A stretch of 6,746 nucleotides of DNA from JAGLCY01 sp965363725 (GCA_965363725.1 CBDTUS010000197.1:1-6746); one strand, 5' to 3'. Positions 1 to 6,388 are shown, counted from the first letter of the stretch. Numbers and translations: made by a program. The notes: generated by a model not told the origin, from the letters alone.

Positions 1-894
1 CCACGTGAGGTGGCCCAGTCCGGTGATATCACCGGTGGTCTGCCCCGGGTGGCCGAGCTCTTCGAGGCCCGCAAGCCCCGCGAATCGGCGACCGTCACCG
101 AGATCGACGGCGTGGTCGAGTTCCGCGGCACCACGCGCGGGCAGCGCAAGGTCGCCGTGGTCGGCGAGCACGACGTGGAGAAGGAGTACACCATTCCCCA
201 CGGCAAGCACATCCGGACCTACGAGGGTGAGCACGTGCTGGCCGGCGATCGTCTGACCGAAGGCCCGATCAACCCCATGGACATCCTGTCCATCAAGGGC
301 GTGGGCGAGGTGCAGAAGTACCTGGTCAACGCGGTTCAGGAGGTCTACCGCCTGCAGGGCGTGAAGATCAATGACAAGCACATCGAGATCATCGTCTCGC
401 GGATGCTGCGCAAGGTCATGGTCATCTCCCCGGGAGATACGCCGTACCTGGAGGACGAGCAGGTAACGAAGCAGGAAATCGAGGAGTTCAACCGCAACAT
501 CCATATCAAGAACATGGATCTGCGGACCAAGGGCGAACCCGAACTGGAGCCGGGCACCTTCGAGCCCCTGCTGCTGGGTATCACCAAGGCGAGCTTGACG
601 ACGGACAGCTTCATCAGTGCGGCCAGTTTCCAGGAGACCACCCGGGTGCTGACCGACGCGGCCACCCGCGGCAAACGCGATGAACTGCGCAGCCTCAAGG
701 AGAACGTGATCATGGGTCACCTGATCTCCGCCGGTACGGGGCTGAACGATTTCAAGCACCTGGCCGTGGAAGAGCCTGCCGATGAGGATCCGCGCATCAT
801 CGAGGGTATCGAGGAGCACGAGATCGCGTCCGCGCTGGCGGCCGAGATCGCGTCCGAAATGGAGGCCGAGGCGGAAGCTGCTTCCGGGGAGTAA
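1..894 (+). CDS. rpoC: DNA-directed RNA polymerase subunit beta' (C-terminal part, 5' truncated by window)
   Basis: Encodes the C-terminal 297 residues of the beta' subunit, part of the catalytic core of RNA polymerase, and ends at a TAA at 892-894. The frame is open from base 1, so the true start lies upstream and the GTG at 10 is an internal valine. Family hallmarks appear in order: DITGGLPRVAELFEARKP near the start, GVKINDKHIEIIVSRMLRK in the middle, then LLGITKASLTTDSFISAASF and QETTRVLTDAATRGKRDELR, followed by LKENVIMGHLISAGTG. These match the region after the trigger loop through the C-terminal core contact in well-known RpoC proteins. The last 35 or so residues (from about DEDPRIIEG) form an acidic, Ala/Glu-rich, probably helical tail that varies between phyla. 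The segment before LLGITKAS is somewhat longer than in E. coli. In most bacteria rpoC follows rpoB and precedes rpsL; here other genes separate it from rpsL. Confidence 0.98.
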   Translation, partial: PREVAQSGDITGGLPRVAELFEARKPRESATVTEIDGVVEFRGTTRGQRKVAVVGEHDVEKEYTIPHGKHIRTYEGEHVLAGDRLTEGPINPMDILSIKGVGEVQKYLVNAVQEVYRLQGVKINDKHIEIIVSRMLRKVMVISPGDTPYLEDEQVTKQEIEEFNRNIHIKNMDLRTKGEPELEPGTFEPLLLGITKASLTTDSFISAASFQETTRVLTDAATRGKRDELRSLKENVIMGHLISAGTGLNDFKHLAVEEPADEDPRIIEGIEEHEIASALAAEIASEMEAEAEAASGE

Positions 895-1009
895 GGGTTC
901 AGGCCCTCTATTCCTGCATGAACAGAACCCGGGATGTCCTCGGATCGCCCTTCGGGCTTCCTGCGGATTACCCGGGTTTTGTTCATGCAGGAATAGAGGG
1001 CCTGAGCCC
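895..1009. repeat. Long inverted repeat (39-bp arms, foldback) immediately after rpoC; terminator or REP/MITE-like element
   Basis: The left arm 895-933 and right arm 971-1009 are reverse complements over 39 bp. The only exceptions are two positions that become G-U pairs in RNA (898/1006 and 923/981-side pairing within GAACAGAACCC versus GGGTTTTGTTC). The 37-base centre (934-970) carries its own small hairpin, GCCC-TTC-GGGC at 947-957. After a small internal loop, the pairing resumes with TTCCGGG (882-888) against CCCGGAA (1013-1019), so the last codons and stop of rpoC lie inside the extended fold. As RNA this would be a very stable hairpin able to block 3' exonucleases. The short acccggg/cccgggt stem followed by TTTT (977-980) could also act as an intrinsic terminator. 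Alternatively it is a copy of an interspersed palindromic element. I see no clear target-site duplication. The inverted repeat itself is certain, but its role is not. Confidence 0.85.
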
Positions 1010-1042
1010 ATACCCGGAAACAGCTCCAGCCTCGGCGGGTAT

Positions 1043-1072
1043 TTGCCAATGCCTATCCAATTGCTGTATCAT
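1043..1072 (+). promoter_or_regulatory. Candidate sigma70-type promoter for the propeller gene pair
   Basis: TTGCCA at 1043-1048 (5 of 6 to TTGACA) and TATCAT at 1067-1072 (5 of 6 to TATAAT) are separated by 18 bp. They lie downstream of the foldback element and upstream of the first secreted-protein gene, which would give a leader of roughly 45 nt. This supports independent transcription of the pair rather than read-through from rpoC. It was identified by eye only, and sigma-factor consensus in this lineage is not known to me. Confidence 0.42.
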
Positions 1073-1110
1073 GATAAATCCGGAATTTTTTACTCCCGAA
1101 AGAGAACGTC

Positions 1111-1117
1111 GAGGGGG
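1111..1117 (+). promoter_or_regulatory. Shine-Dalgarno GAGGGGG deciding an ATG start at 1123
   Basis: The purine run GAGGGGG sits 5 nt before ATG 1123 but only 2 nt before the in-frame GTG at 1120. The GTG is too close for efficient initiation, so ATG 1123 is the preferred start. The difference is a single residue. Confidence 0.7.
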
Positions 1118-1122
1118 TCGTG

Positions 1123-3378
1123 ATGTCCCATCGCTATCTAGGCTCCGTGCTGTTGATTTGTCTGTGCCTGGTCCTGGGAGGCTCCCCGGCCGGGGCCGTG
1201 CCGGCAATTCCTGCCGATTATTCGGGTTATCCCCATCTGGATCGCATCGATGACTTGCCGGGCATGACCTATGCGGTGGAGGCCTATTCTCTTTGGGGCG
1301 GGGACTATTTCGCCGTCGCCAATGAACTCTCGGGAGTGAACATCTATCAGATCGTGGGTGGCGAAGCCCTCCCTATGGGTGCCGAACATGCCCTGGGCAG
1401 CGAAAGGGACATCGCCGTCCGGGATTGGTATGCCTTTGTGGCCACGGGGCTCCAGGGTCTGTCGGCCATGTCGCTGGCCGTCCCCGTCTCACCCCTGGAA
1501 TTGAATTCGGTCACCCTGCCGGGGGAAGCCGTCCGTGTCGATATCACCGCGACCCACGCCTATGTGGCCTGCAGCGAGGGTGGGCTGGCCATCGTCGATA
1601 TTTCGAATCCCGGCGCCCTTTTGGCGTCCGGCAGTTACGGAACCGAGGTGACGGCCGTCTGTGTGGACGGCAGCAGGCTGGGAATCATCCACGACAGCAT
1701 GTTCGAAATCCTGGATATTTCCACCCCCGACACCCCGGTCTTTCTGGGTGCCTACGACAACGGGGCGACGAGCAACTACATTGACGTCGTGCTCCAGGGG
1801 AACTTGGCCTATGTGGTGAACAAGGATCAGGTGGAGCGGCTGGACATCACGGATCCAGAGGCGATCTCCCAGATGGATACTTATCCACTCAACTATCCCT
1901 ATTATCTGTACGAGAGCCGGCTGGAAATCGAGGGGCCCGAGTTGTTCGTGGCGGCCAAGGGATACCTGGGGATCCTCGATTTCGCGACGGGAGCGGTTTC
2001 GCGGGAATCCAAGCAGGTGGGGCTCATCCTGGATGCGGCCTGTCTGGCCGGCACCATCATGGCAACCGGCGAGGATCGGGTCGAGATCATCCGGGACGGA
2101 CTCCACGCTTCGCCGGTCCCCGCAGGTGAAATCAATGGTGCCGGTTTGATAGTTCCGATGGGCATCATTTTCGAGGATGTGGCTTACGGGAAATCCCTGA
2201 CGCCGGCCAACGGCCTGGCGGCGATGGAACTCGGGGGGACCGATGGACTCCTGTGGTCGTTGGACCTGGGCCTGGGGTTCAATGGCATCCACACCATGGT
2301 CCATCACGGCACCACCGTGGCCGTGCTGACCGGTAGCGGCTACCTGACCCTGGCCACCATTTCAAGGTATGACGCCGTTCAACGCGGCACCCTATTCATG
2401 ACGGACTACTCCCGAACCCTGTCCGACCGGACGATGGCCTTCCTGGACGGCGAAACGTTGATTGTCCTGGACCGGGGCAACGGGACGCCGGAATCCTATC
2501 TCCGGGTGATCGACATTTCCGATCTGGATGACCCCCAACAGATCGGCCAATATCCACTCCCGAAAAGAGGCAGCGGGGATGCCCTGATCGAGGGTTCCCG
2601 AGTCCTGGTGGCTTACAACTTCGAGTTGCTGATTTTCGACGCCCAGGATGCCCAGAATCTCCAATCGCTCGGGACCCATGTGTTCGATGACACCGGCACC
2701 CGGATTTACTCCAGGGACCAGTGGGTGTATGTCGTGCACCGGGGTTCTCAGACCACCCTTCAAGGGTCGGAAAATCTGGAGGTTTGGAATTTTGCCGACC
2801 CTTCAGCACCGAGCTTTTCCCATCAAATGAATATCGCCAGGGCCTCGAACCTGGTTTTTGCCGAAAATTGGGCCTACCAGGCTGGTACCGGGTTGATCCT
2901 TGATATTTCGGATCCGAGTCAGCCGGTGCCCGCCGGGAATTTTTCCCTGGCCAATACCTCGGTCAGCCAGATGACCCACGTTCTGGCCAGCAGGGAATAC
3001 ATCCTGACCGGGTACATGGCCTCTGGACATGGACATTTCCTGGCTGCCCATTTGGGCACGGGGGAAATTTCCGCAGTGGAGGACGCGATTCCGGAGGCCG
3101 GGGCCGGTTTGGCCCTGGAGGCCTTTCCCAATCCTTTCAATCCACGGGTGACCCTGAAATTCGAAGTGGCCGCGGGGGCGTCCGCCCAGCTGGATATCTT
3201 CGATTTGAGGGGGCGCTTGGTGGCCCCTCTTGGAGCCAGATACCGTGGACCAGGGCCTCACCGCGTGACCTGGGACGGCCGCGATGTTCGGGGCAGGGAA
3301 TTGCCCTCGGGAGTTTATCTGGCCCGGATGACCACCGGGGAAGAATCCGCGGCGGTCAAAGTCGTTTTGGCCAAGTGA
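1123..3378 (+). CDS. Secreted LVIVD-like double beta-propeller protein with C-terminal FlgD-like/type IX-style sorting domain (paralog 1)
   Basis: Encodes 751 residues. Residues 1-25 look like a Sec signal peptide: SHRY, a hydrophobic VLLICLCLVLGG core, and AGA before V26. The Cys residues are not in a convincing lipobox. A conserved PADYSGYPHLD stretch follows at about residue 30. The body has about 14 degenerate repeats of the GLxIVDIS-P-x(n)-G type, near residues 71, 112, 154, 193, 237, 281, 319, 366, 406, 460, 502, 552, 590 and 637. The clearest are GLAIVDISNP (154), FEILDIST (194), LRVIDISDLDDP (460) and GLILDISDPSQP (590). A period of about 43 residues is typical of LVIVD propeller blades. 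Residues 667-751 form a PNPFNP...IFDLRGRLV...WDG...LPSGVYLAR...K module, known in FCB-group bacteria as a FlgD-like Ig or Por secretion tail. Such proteins are usually exported or surface-attached; the ligand is unknown and I see no catalytic motif. It is followed after 42 bp by its paralog, probably in the same operon. Confidence 0.9.
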   Translation: MSHRYLGSVLLICLCLVLGGSPAGAVPAIPADYSGYPHLDRIDDLPGMTYAVEAYSLWGGDYFAVANELSGVNIYQIVGGEALPMGAEHALGSERDIAVRDWYAFVATGLQGLSAMSLAVPVSPLELNSVTLPGEAVRVDITATHAYVACSEGGLAIVDISNPGALLASGSYGTEVTAVCVDGSRLGIIHDSMFEILDISTPDTPVFLGAYDNGATSNYIDVVLQGNLAYVVNKDQVERLDITDPEAISQMDTYPLNYPYYLYESRLEIEGPELFVAAKGYLGILDFATGAVSRESKQVGLILDAACLAGTIMATGEDRVEIIRDGLHASPVPAGEINGAGLIVPMGIIFEDVAYGKSLTPANGLAAMELGGTDGLLWSLDLGLGFNGIHTMVHHGTTVAVLTGSGYLTLATISRYDAVQRGTLFMTDYSRTLSDRTMAFLDGETLIVLDRGNGTPESYLRVIDISDLDDPQQIGQYPLPKRGSGDALIEGSRVLVAYNFELLIFDAQDAQNLQSLGTHVFDDTGTRIYSRDQWVYVVHRGSQTTLQGSENLEVWNFADPSAPSFSHQMNIARASNLVFAENWAYQAGTGLILDISDPSQPVPAGNFSLANTSVSQMTHVLASREYILTGYMASGHGHFLAAHLGTGEISAVEDAIPEAGAGLALEAFPNPFNPRVTLKFEVAAGASAQLDIFDLRGRLVAPLGARYRGPGPHRVTWDGRDVRGRELPSGVYLARMTTGEESAAVKVVLAK

Positions 3379-3420
3379 TGTGAACCAAATACTAAGACTC
3401 CATTCATGTGAGGGCGATTC

Positions 3421-5700
3421 ATGAAAACTTATTTCCAGAGGTCGATGATCCTATTCGCCCTTCTCCTCTTGGCTCCCTGGATTCCCAGGGCCGCTGCTGA
3501 TCCCGCGGATTATTCCGTCTATCCCCATCTCGACCATACCGAGTACCTGGACGGCGCATCCTACGCGGTTGAGTCCTATACCCTTTGGAGCCGTGATTTT
3601 TTCGCTGTGGCCAATGAAAATTCCGACCTCCACCTCTACGAAGTTGTTGGCGGAACCGTGGTTCCTTTGGGCATCGGGCAGACCGTGGGGGATGACCGTG
3701 ATGTCGTGATCAAGGGCTGGCACGCCTTCGTGGCCACGGTCAGTGGTTTGTCGTCCGTCAACGTGGCCGTGCCCGAAAGCCCGTTCCGGACGGACTTCCT
3801 CAATCTGGCCGGCGAGCCGGTTCGCCTCGATGCCTCAGCCACGCACGCGTTTGTCGCCTGCGGGTCCGCTGGATTGGTGGTTGTGGACATTTCCGACCCG
3901 CAGAATTTGTCCCTCGTCGGCAGTTATGGGTCGAGTGTGAGGGCGGTCTGCCTGGACGGTGACCGGCTGGGGATCGTCAACGAAGATCAGTTTGAAATCC
4001 TGGATGTGACCGTTCCTGCGGCCCCCGTCCTTCTGGGGTCCATTGATATTGACATATGGCAAAGCAATATTGATGTCGTTCTCCAGGGAGATGTTGCCTA
4101 TGCCTCCCGGTGGTGGGCTGTAACCCAGCTTGATGTGTCCGATCCGGGTGCCATCACGGCCACGAAGGACTTGCCGATCGCGTCATCTTCTTACGGTCAT
4201 CGAATGGAGATAAGGGGAGCGGAACTGTTTTATGCGGGTGGCCGAAGTCTGACCTTTGCAGATTTCGCAACCGGTACCGTCACCCGGAGTTCGGGTCAGG
4301 TGGGACTGATAAGGGATGCGGCCGTCATTGCCGGCAAGATCGTGGCCGGGGGTGAGGATCGTGTGGCATTCTTCGAGGATGGTCTCCACGCCCATCCCCC
4401 CACGGGTGATGTCCCCAACAGCATATTGATGGAACCCAGGGGCATCATCCTGGATAATCTCCTCTTTGGGCTTTCCAGGTCGGCTCCGACCATGCTTGTC
4501 GCCACCGAATTGGGGGCAGGGGGCGGGCTGCTGTGGAACCTGGACCTGGGAACAACGATCCGAGGTATGGCGCAGCGGGGAACAACCCTGGTGACCCTGA
4601 CTCCCACCGGCGATCTGTCCCTTGTCACCGTATCCCGGCATGGCGCCATCTTGCGGAGTACCTTGAACTTGCCGGGGAATTTCTATACCCCGTACAACCA
4701 GGACCGAACGGTGGCCTTTCTCGACGATCAGACCCTCGTGGTTCTGGACGAGCGCTATGGAGGGGGCTCGGGTCCCAGGAACATCCGGGTGGTTGACATC
4801 TCCAACCCAGGTCAACCGGTTCAAATAGGGCAATACAACCTGATTGTCGAAAATAATGGATTGCCGGAGCATGTCATGGTGGCCGGCACCAAGGTCGTGG
4901 TGACTTGCCCAGGCGGATATGAGGTTTTCGATGCCCAGGACAGGCTATCCCTGCAATCGCTGGCTTATCATTCCCTGAATATCACGGGAAACACCTCCGC
5001 TCAGGTCCAGGCGCGGGATTCCTGGTTGTATGTGTTTATCGACACTCCCGTTTCGCACATCGGGGAGGTCGGGCCTGAGCGCCTCGACACCTGGGATATA
5101 TCCGATCCCGTAACGCCGGCTCTTGTTAGTCAATTGAATCTGGCTTCACCTGGTCATCTGGTTTATTCCGGGGATTGGGCTTACCAAGGAGATTCGGGGC
5201 TGATTCTGGACTTTTCGGATCCGGCGAATCCGGTCCCGGCGGGAAACTTCTCCCAGCCTCCGGCGCCAAACGTGCGATGGGTAAGGATTTACGCCAGCGG
5301 GGAATTCGTCGTGGAGGATCATGTCCTCAATGGCGACAACCTGGGAAGCTTTGCCCATTTTCTGGCAGCCCAAGGGGCGACCGGAGCCATTTCCGCGGTG
5401 GAAGAGAGTCTCCCCAAGCCGGGATACGGCTTGACCCTGCAGGCGGTTCCCAATCCATTCAATCCGCGCGTCTCTTTACAGTTCGATCTACCCGAGGCCT
5501 CCCTGACCAGATTGGAAATTTTCGACCTGCGTGGTCGTTTGGTCGCCGACCTGGGTGAGAAATTCCGTCAAGCCGGCCCCCAGAGCGCGACCTGGGACGG
5601 GGTGGATCGGCAGGGCCAGGACCTTCCTTCGGGGGTCTATCTGGCCAGGGTTTTGACGCCGAAAAGCGCCGCTTCGAAGAAAATTGTCCTGGCCCGCTGA
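3421..5700 (+). CDS. Secreted LVIVD-like double beta-propeller protein with C-terminal FlgD-like/type IX-style sorting domain (paralog 2)
   Basis: Encodes 759 residues and is homologous end to end to the preceding gene. ATG 3421 has GAGGG (3410-3414) 6 nt upstream. The signal peptide covers residues 1-26: MKTYFQR, a hydrophobic ILFALLLLAPW core, and AAA before D27. Mature residues 28-78 match paralog 1 residues 30-80 at 31 of 51 positions by hand count, including PADYS-YPHLD and FAVANE. Blade motifs include GLVVVDISDP (151), FEILDVTVPAAP (191), VTQLDVSDP (234), IRVVDISNPGQP (455), YEVFDAQD (500), LDTWDISDP (555) and GLILDFSDPANP (593). The C-terminal domain (675-759) has the same 85-residue length as in paralog 1, with 48 of 85 identities by hand count. 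It keeps PNPFNPRV, IFDLRGRLV, TWDG and LPSGVYLAR and ends in VLAR. The 42-bp gap to paralog 1 shows no hairpin or obvious promoter, so co-transcription is likely. No enzymatic residues are recognisable. A structural, adhesive or binding role is inference. Confidence 0.9.
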   Translation: MKTYFQRSMILFALLLLAPWIPRAAADPADYSVYPHLDHTEYLDGASYAVESYTLWSRDFFAVANENSDLHLYEVVGGTVVPLGIGQTVGDDRDVVIKGWHAFVATVSGLSSVNVAVPESPFRTDFLNLAGEPVRLDASATHAFVACGSAGLVVVDISDPQNLSLVGSYGSSVRAVCLDGDRLGIVNEDQFEILDVTVPAAPVLLGSIDIDIWQSNIDVVLQGDVAYASRWWAVTQLDVSDPGAITATKDLPIASSSYGHRMEIRGAELFYAGGRSLTFADFATGTVTRSSGQVGLIRDAAVIAGKIVAGGEDRVAFFEDGLHAHPPTGDVPNSILMEPRGIILDNLLFGLSRSAPTMLVATELGAGGGLLWNLDLGTTIRGMAQRGTTLVTLTPTGDLSLVTVSRHGAILRSTLNLPGNFYTPYNQDRTVAFLDDQTLVVLDERYGGGSGPRNIRVVDISNPGQPVQIGQYNLIVENNGLPEHVMVAGTKVVVTCPGGYEVFDAQDRLSLQSLAYHSLNITGNTSAQVQARDSWLYVFIDTPVSHIGEVGPERLDTWDISDPVTPALVSQLNLASPGHLVYSGDWAYQGDSGLILDFSDPANPVPAGNFSQPPAPNVRWVRIYASGEFVVEDHVLNGDNLGSFAHFLAAQGATGAISAVEESLPKPGYGLTLQAVPNPFNPRVSLQFDLPEASLTRLEIFDLRGRLVADLGEKFRQAGPQSATWDGVDRQGQDLPSGVYLARVLTPKSAASKKIVLAR

Positions 5701-5730
5701 GGCGGATGCCCCAACCCCCCAAATAGGTGC

Positions 5731-5777
5731 AAAAAAATACCGCAAACCTTGACAAAGCAGGGGCCTGCGGTTAATGT
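5731..5777 (+). promoter_or_regulatory. Promoter of the rpsL-rpsG (str) operon
   Basis: A perfect TTGACA -35 lies at 5749-5754. The -10 region falls in GTTAATGTT (5770-5778); TAATGT at 5772-5777 gives 17-bp spacing, and GTTAAT at 5770-5775 is a closer consensus match at 15 bp. An A-rich tract (5731-5739) sits upstream where an UP element would be. The bases after the -10 (TCCCGA) are GC-rich, like the discriminators of stringently controlled ribosomal promoters; that regulation is inference. The spacer contains a small inverted repeat, GCAGG-GG-CCTGC (5757-5768). This promoter explains how rpsL is expressed despite its separation from rpoC. Confidence 0.65.
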
Positions 5778-5780
5778 TCC

Positions 5781-5825
5781 CGATCCACGACTGCGGCCGA
5801 GGGCGGCTGCAGTTGTGTTTGATTG
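5781..5825 (+). promoter_or_regulatory. Strong hairpin near the 5' end of the rpsL leader
   Basis: Bases 5786-5799 pair with 5804-5817 (14 bp, of which two are G-U), leaving a 4-base loop AGGG at 5800-5803. A further 5 pairs (5781-5785 with 5821-5825, one G-U) can stack below a 3-base TTT bulge. If transcription starts about 7 bp after the -10, this hairpin forms the very 5' end of the rpsL mRNA. It could protect the transcript or serve a regulatory role. Because only TTT follows the main stem, it is a weak candidate for an intrinsic terminator of the upstream propeller operon, for which I find no better terminator. Confidence 0.6.
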
Positions 5826-5912
5826 CGCCTAAATCGTGAAGAATCATAGATTTAGTTGCCTTGAGATTTGTCTAGCGGGAGCCCGTTGGAGCACCGCTGG
5901 AATACCAGAAGC

Positions 5913-5917
5913 AGGAG
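5913..5917 (+). promoter_or_regulatory. Shine-Dalgarno AGGAG fixing the TTG start of rpsL
   Basis: AGGAG ends 7 nt before TTG 5925, which is ideal spacing. This supports TTG as the initiator of S12 over the further upstream in-frame TTG at 5868. Confidence 0.8.
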
Positions 5918-5924
5918 TTCGAAG

Positions 5925-6299
5925 TTGCCTACACTGAATCAGTTGGTCCGGAAGGGCCGCAAGCCCCAGACGCAGAAGAGCAAGTGCCCTGCCCTGCAGG
6001 CCTGTCCCCAGCGTAAGGGTGTCTGCACCCGCGTCTATACCCAGACGCCCAAGAAGCCCAACAGTGCGCTGCGGAAGATCGCGCGTGTCCGGCTGACCAA
6101 CGGCATCGAAGTGACCGCCTACATCCCGGGCGAGGGTCACAACCTGCAGGAGCACAGCATCGTGCTGGTCCGTGGCGGCCGGGTGAAGGATCTCCCCGGT
6201 GTCCGCTACCACATCATTCGCGGCACGCAAGACGCCTCCGGCGTTGACGATCGCCGCCAGGGCCGTTCCAAGTACGGCGCCAAGAGGCCGCGCACCTAG
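5925..6299 (+). CDS. rpsL: 30S ribosomal protein S12
   Basis: Encodes 124 residues, the normal S12 length. S12 sits at the decoding centre of the 30S subunit and controls translational accuracy; it is the classical streptomycin-resistance locus. The start is TTG 5925, because S12 proteins begin with (M)PTLNQLVRKGR and a good AGGAG lies 7 nt upstream. Extending to the in-frame TTG at 5868 would add 19 residues unlike any S12. Hallmarks include CPQRKGVCTRVYT (27-39), TPKKPNSALRK (41-51), GEGHNLQEHS (69-78), RGGRVKDLPGVRYH (83-96) and the basic tail RSKYGAKRPRT. Lys43 and Lys88, the usual sites of streptomycin-resistance substitutions, are wild type. Asp89, the residue methylthiolated by RimO in E. 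coli, is present. It is transcribed from the promoter at 5749 and followed by rpsG after 89 bp. Confidence 0.98.
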   Translation: MPTLNQLVRKGRKPQTQKSKCPALQACPQRKGVCTRVYTQTPKKPNSALRKIARVRLTNGIEVTAYIPGEGHNLQEHSIVLVRGGRVKDLPGVRYHIIRGTQDASGVDDRRQGRSKYGAKRPRT

Positions 6300-6313
6300 A
6301 TATCAGGAAATTG

Positions 6314-6374
6314 AGCGCCTGAGGGCGTTGGTGAATTTTGCCGGCCCGGCCGGCGTAGATAGCGGAAAGACCGC
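6314..6374 (+). promoter_or_regulatory. Structured rpsL-rpsG intercistronic spacer; candidate S7 autoregulatory site
   Basis: The 89-nt spacer (6300-6388) can form three hairpins. The first pairs 6314-6319 with 6324-6329 around a TGAG loop. The second is an all-GC 6-bp stem at 6340-6345/6349-6354 with a CCG loop. The third is GCGG-AAAGA-CCGC at 6362-6374, just before the rpsG Shine-Dalgarno sequence. In E. coli, ribosomal protein S7 binds a structured rpsL-rpsG spacer to repress translation. The similar position and size suggest comparable feedback here, but no specific S7-binding motif was verified. Confidence 0.4.
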
Positions 6375-6388
6375 CCAGGAGAAAAGAA

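Noticed and set aside
895..1009. Possible CRISPR repeat or tRNA-like structure
   Set aside because: There is a single foldback with no direct repeats or spacers. The arms do not fit a cloverleaf, and I find no T-loop GTTCRA consensus in the right place.
717..1049. Minus-strand frame spanning the rpoC end and the palindrome
   Set aside because: It is antisense to conserved rpoC codons and low in complexity (Ser/Ala-rich). No homologous domain is visible.
1159..1170. Possible lipoprotein lipobox around the cysteines in the signal peptide of paralog 1
   Set aside because: The residues before the cysteines (LLIC, CLC) do not match the L-[AS]-[GA]-C lipobox, and a better AGA signal peptidase I site lies downstream.
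918..1253. Plus-strand open frame beginning inside the inverted repeat (MNRTRDVLG...)
   Set aside because: It runs through the palindrome and then out of frame over the signal peptide region of the first propeller gene. Its composition reflects the repeat, not a protein.
1489..2307. 272-codon open frame on the minus strand
   Set aside because: It is antisense to a well-supported secreted propeller gene. It encodes a His/Gln/Arg/Gly-rich product without domains and is the usual by-product of GC-rich codon bias.
4183..4872. 229-codon open frame on the minus strand
   Set aside because: It is a shadow of paralog 2, with no recognisable motif and no credible upstream Shine-Dalgarno sequence or operon context.
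5694..5705. CCGC-TGAG-GCGG hairpin at the stop codon of paralog 2 as a terminator
   Set aside because: The stem is only 4 bp and is not followed by a T-run. It is too weak to support a terminator call.
5868..5924. N-terminal extension of S12 from TTG 5868
   Set aside because: The 19 added residues have no S12 counterpart, and the Shine-Dalgarno AGGAG at 5913 would be inside the coding region. TTG 5925 gives the standard length of 124 residues.
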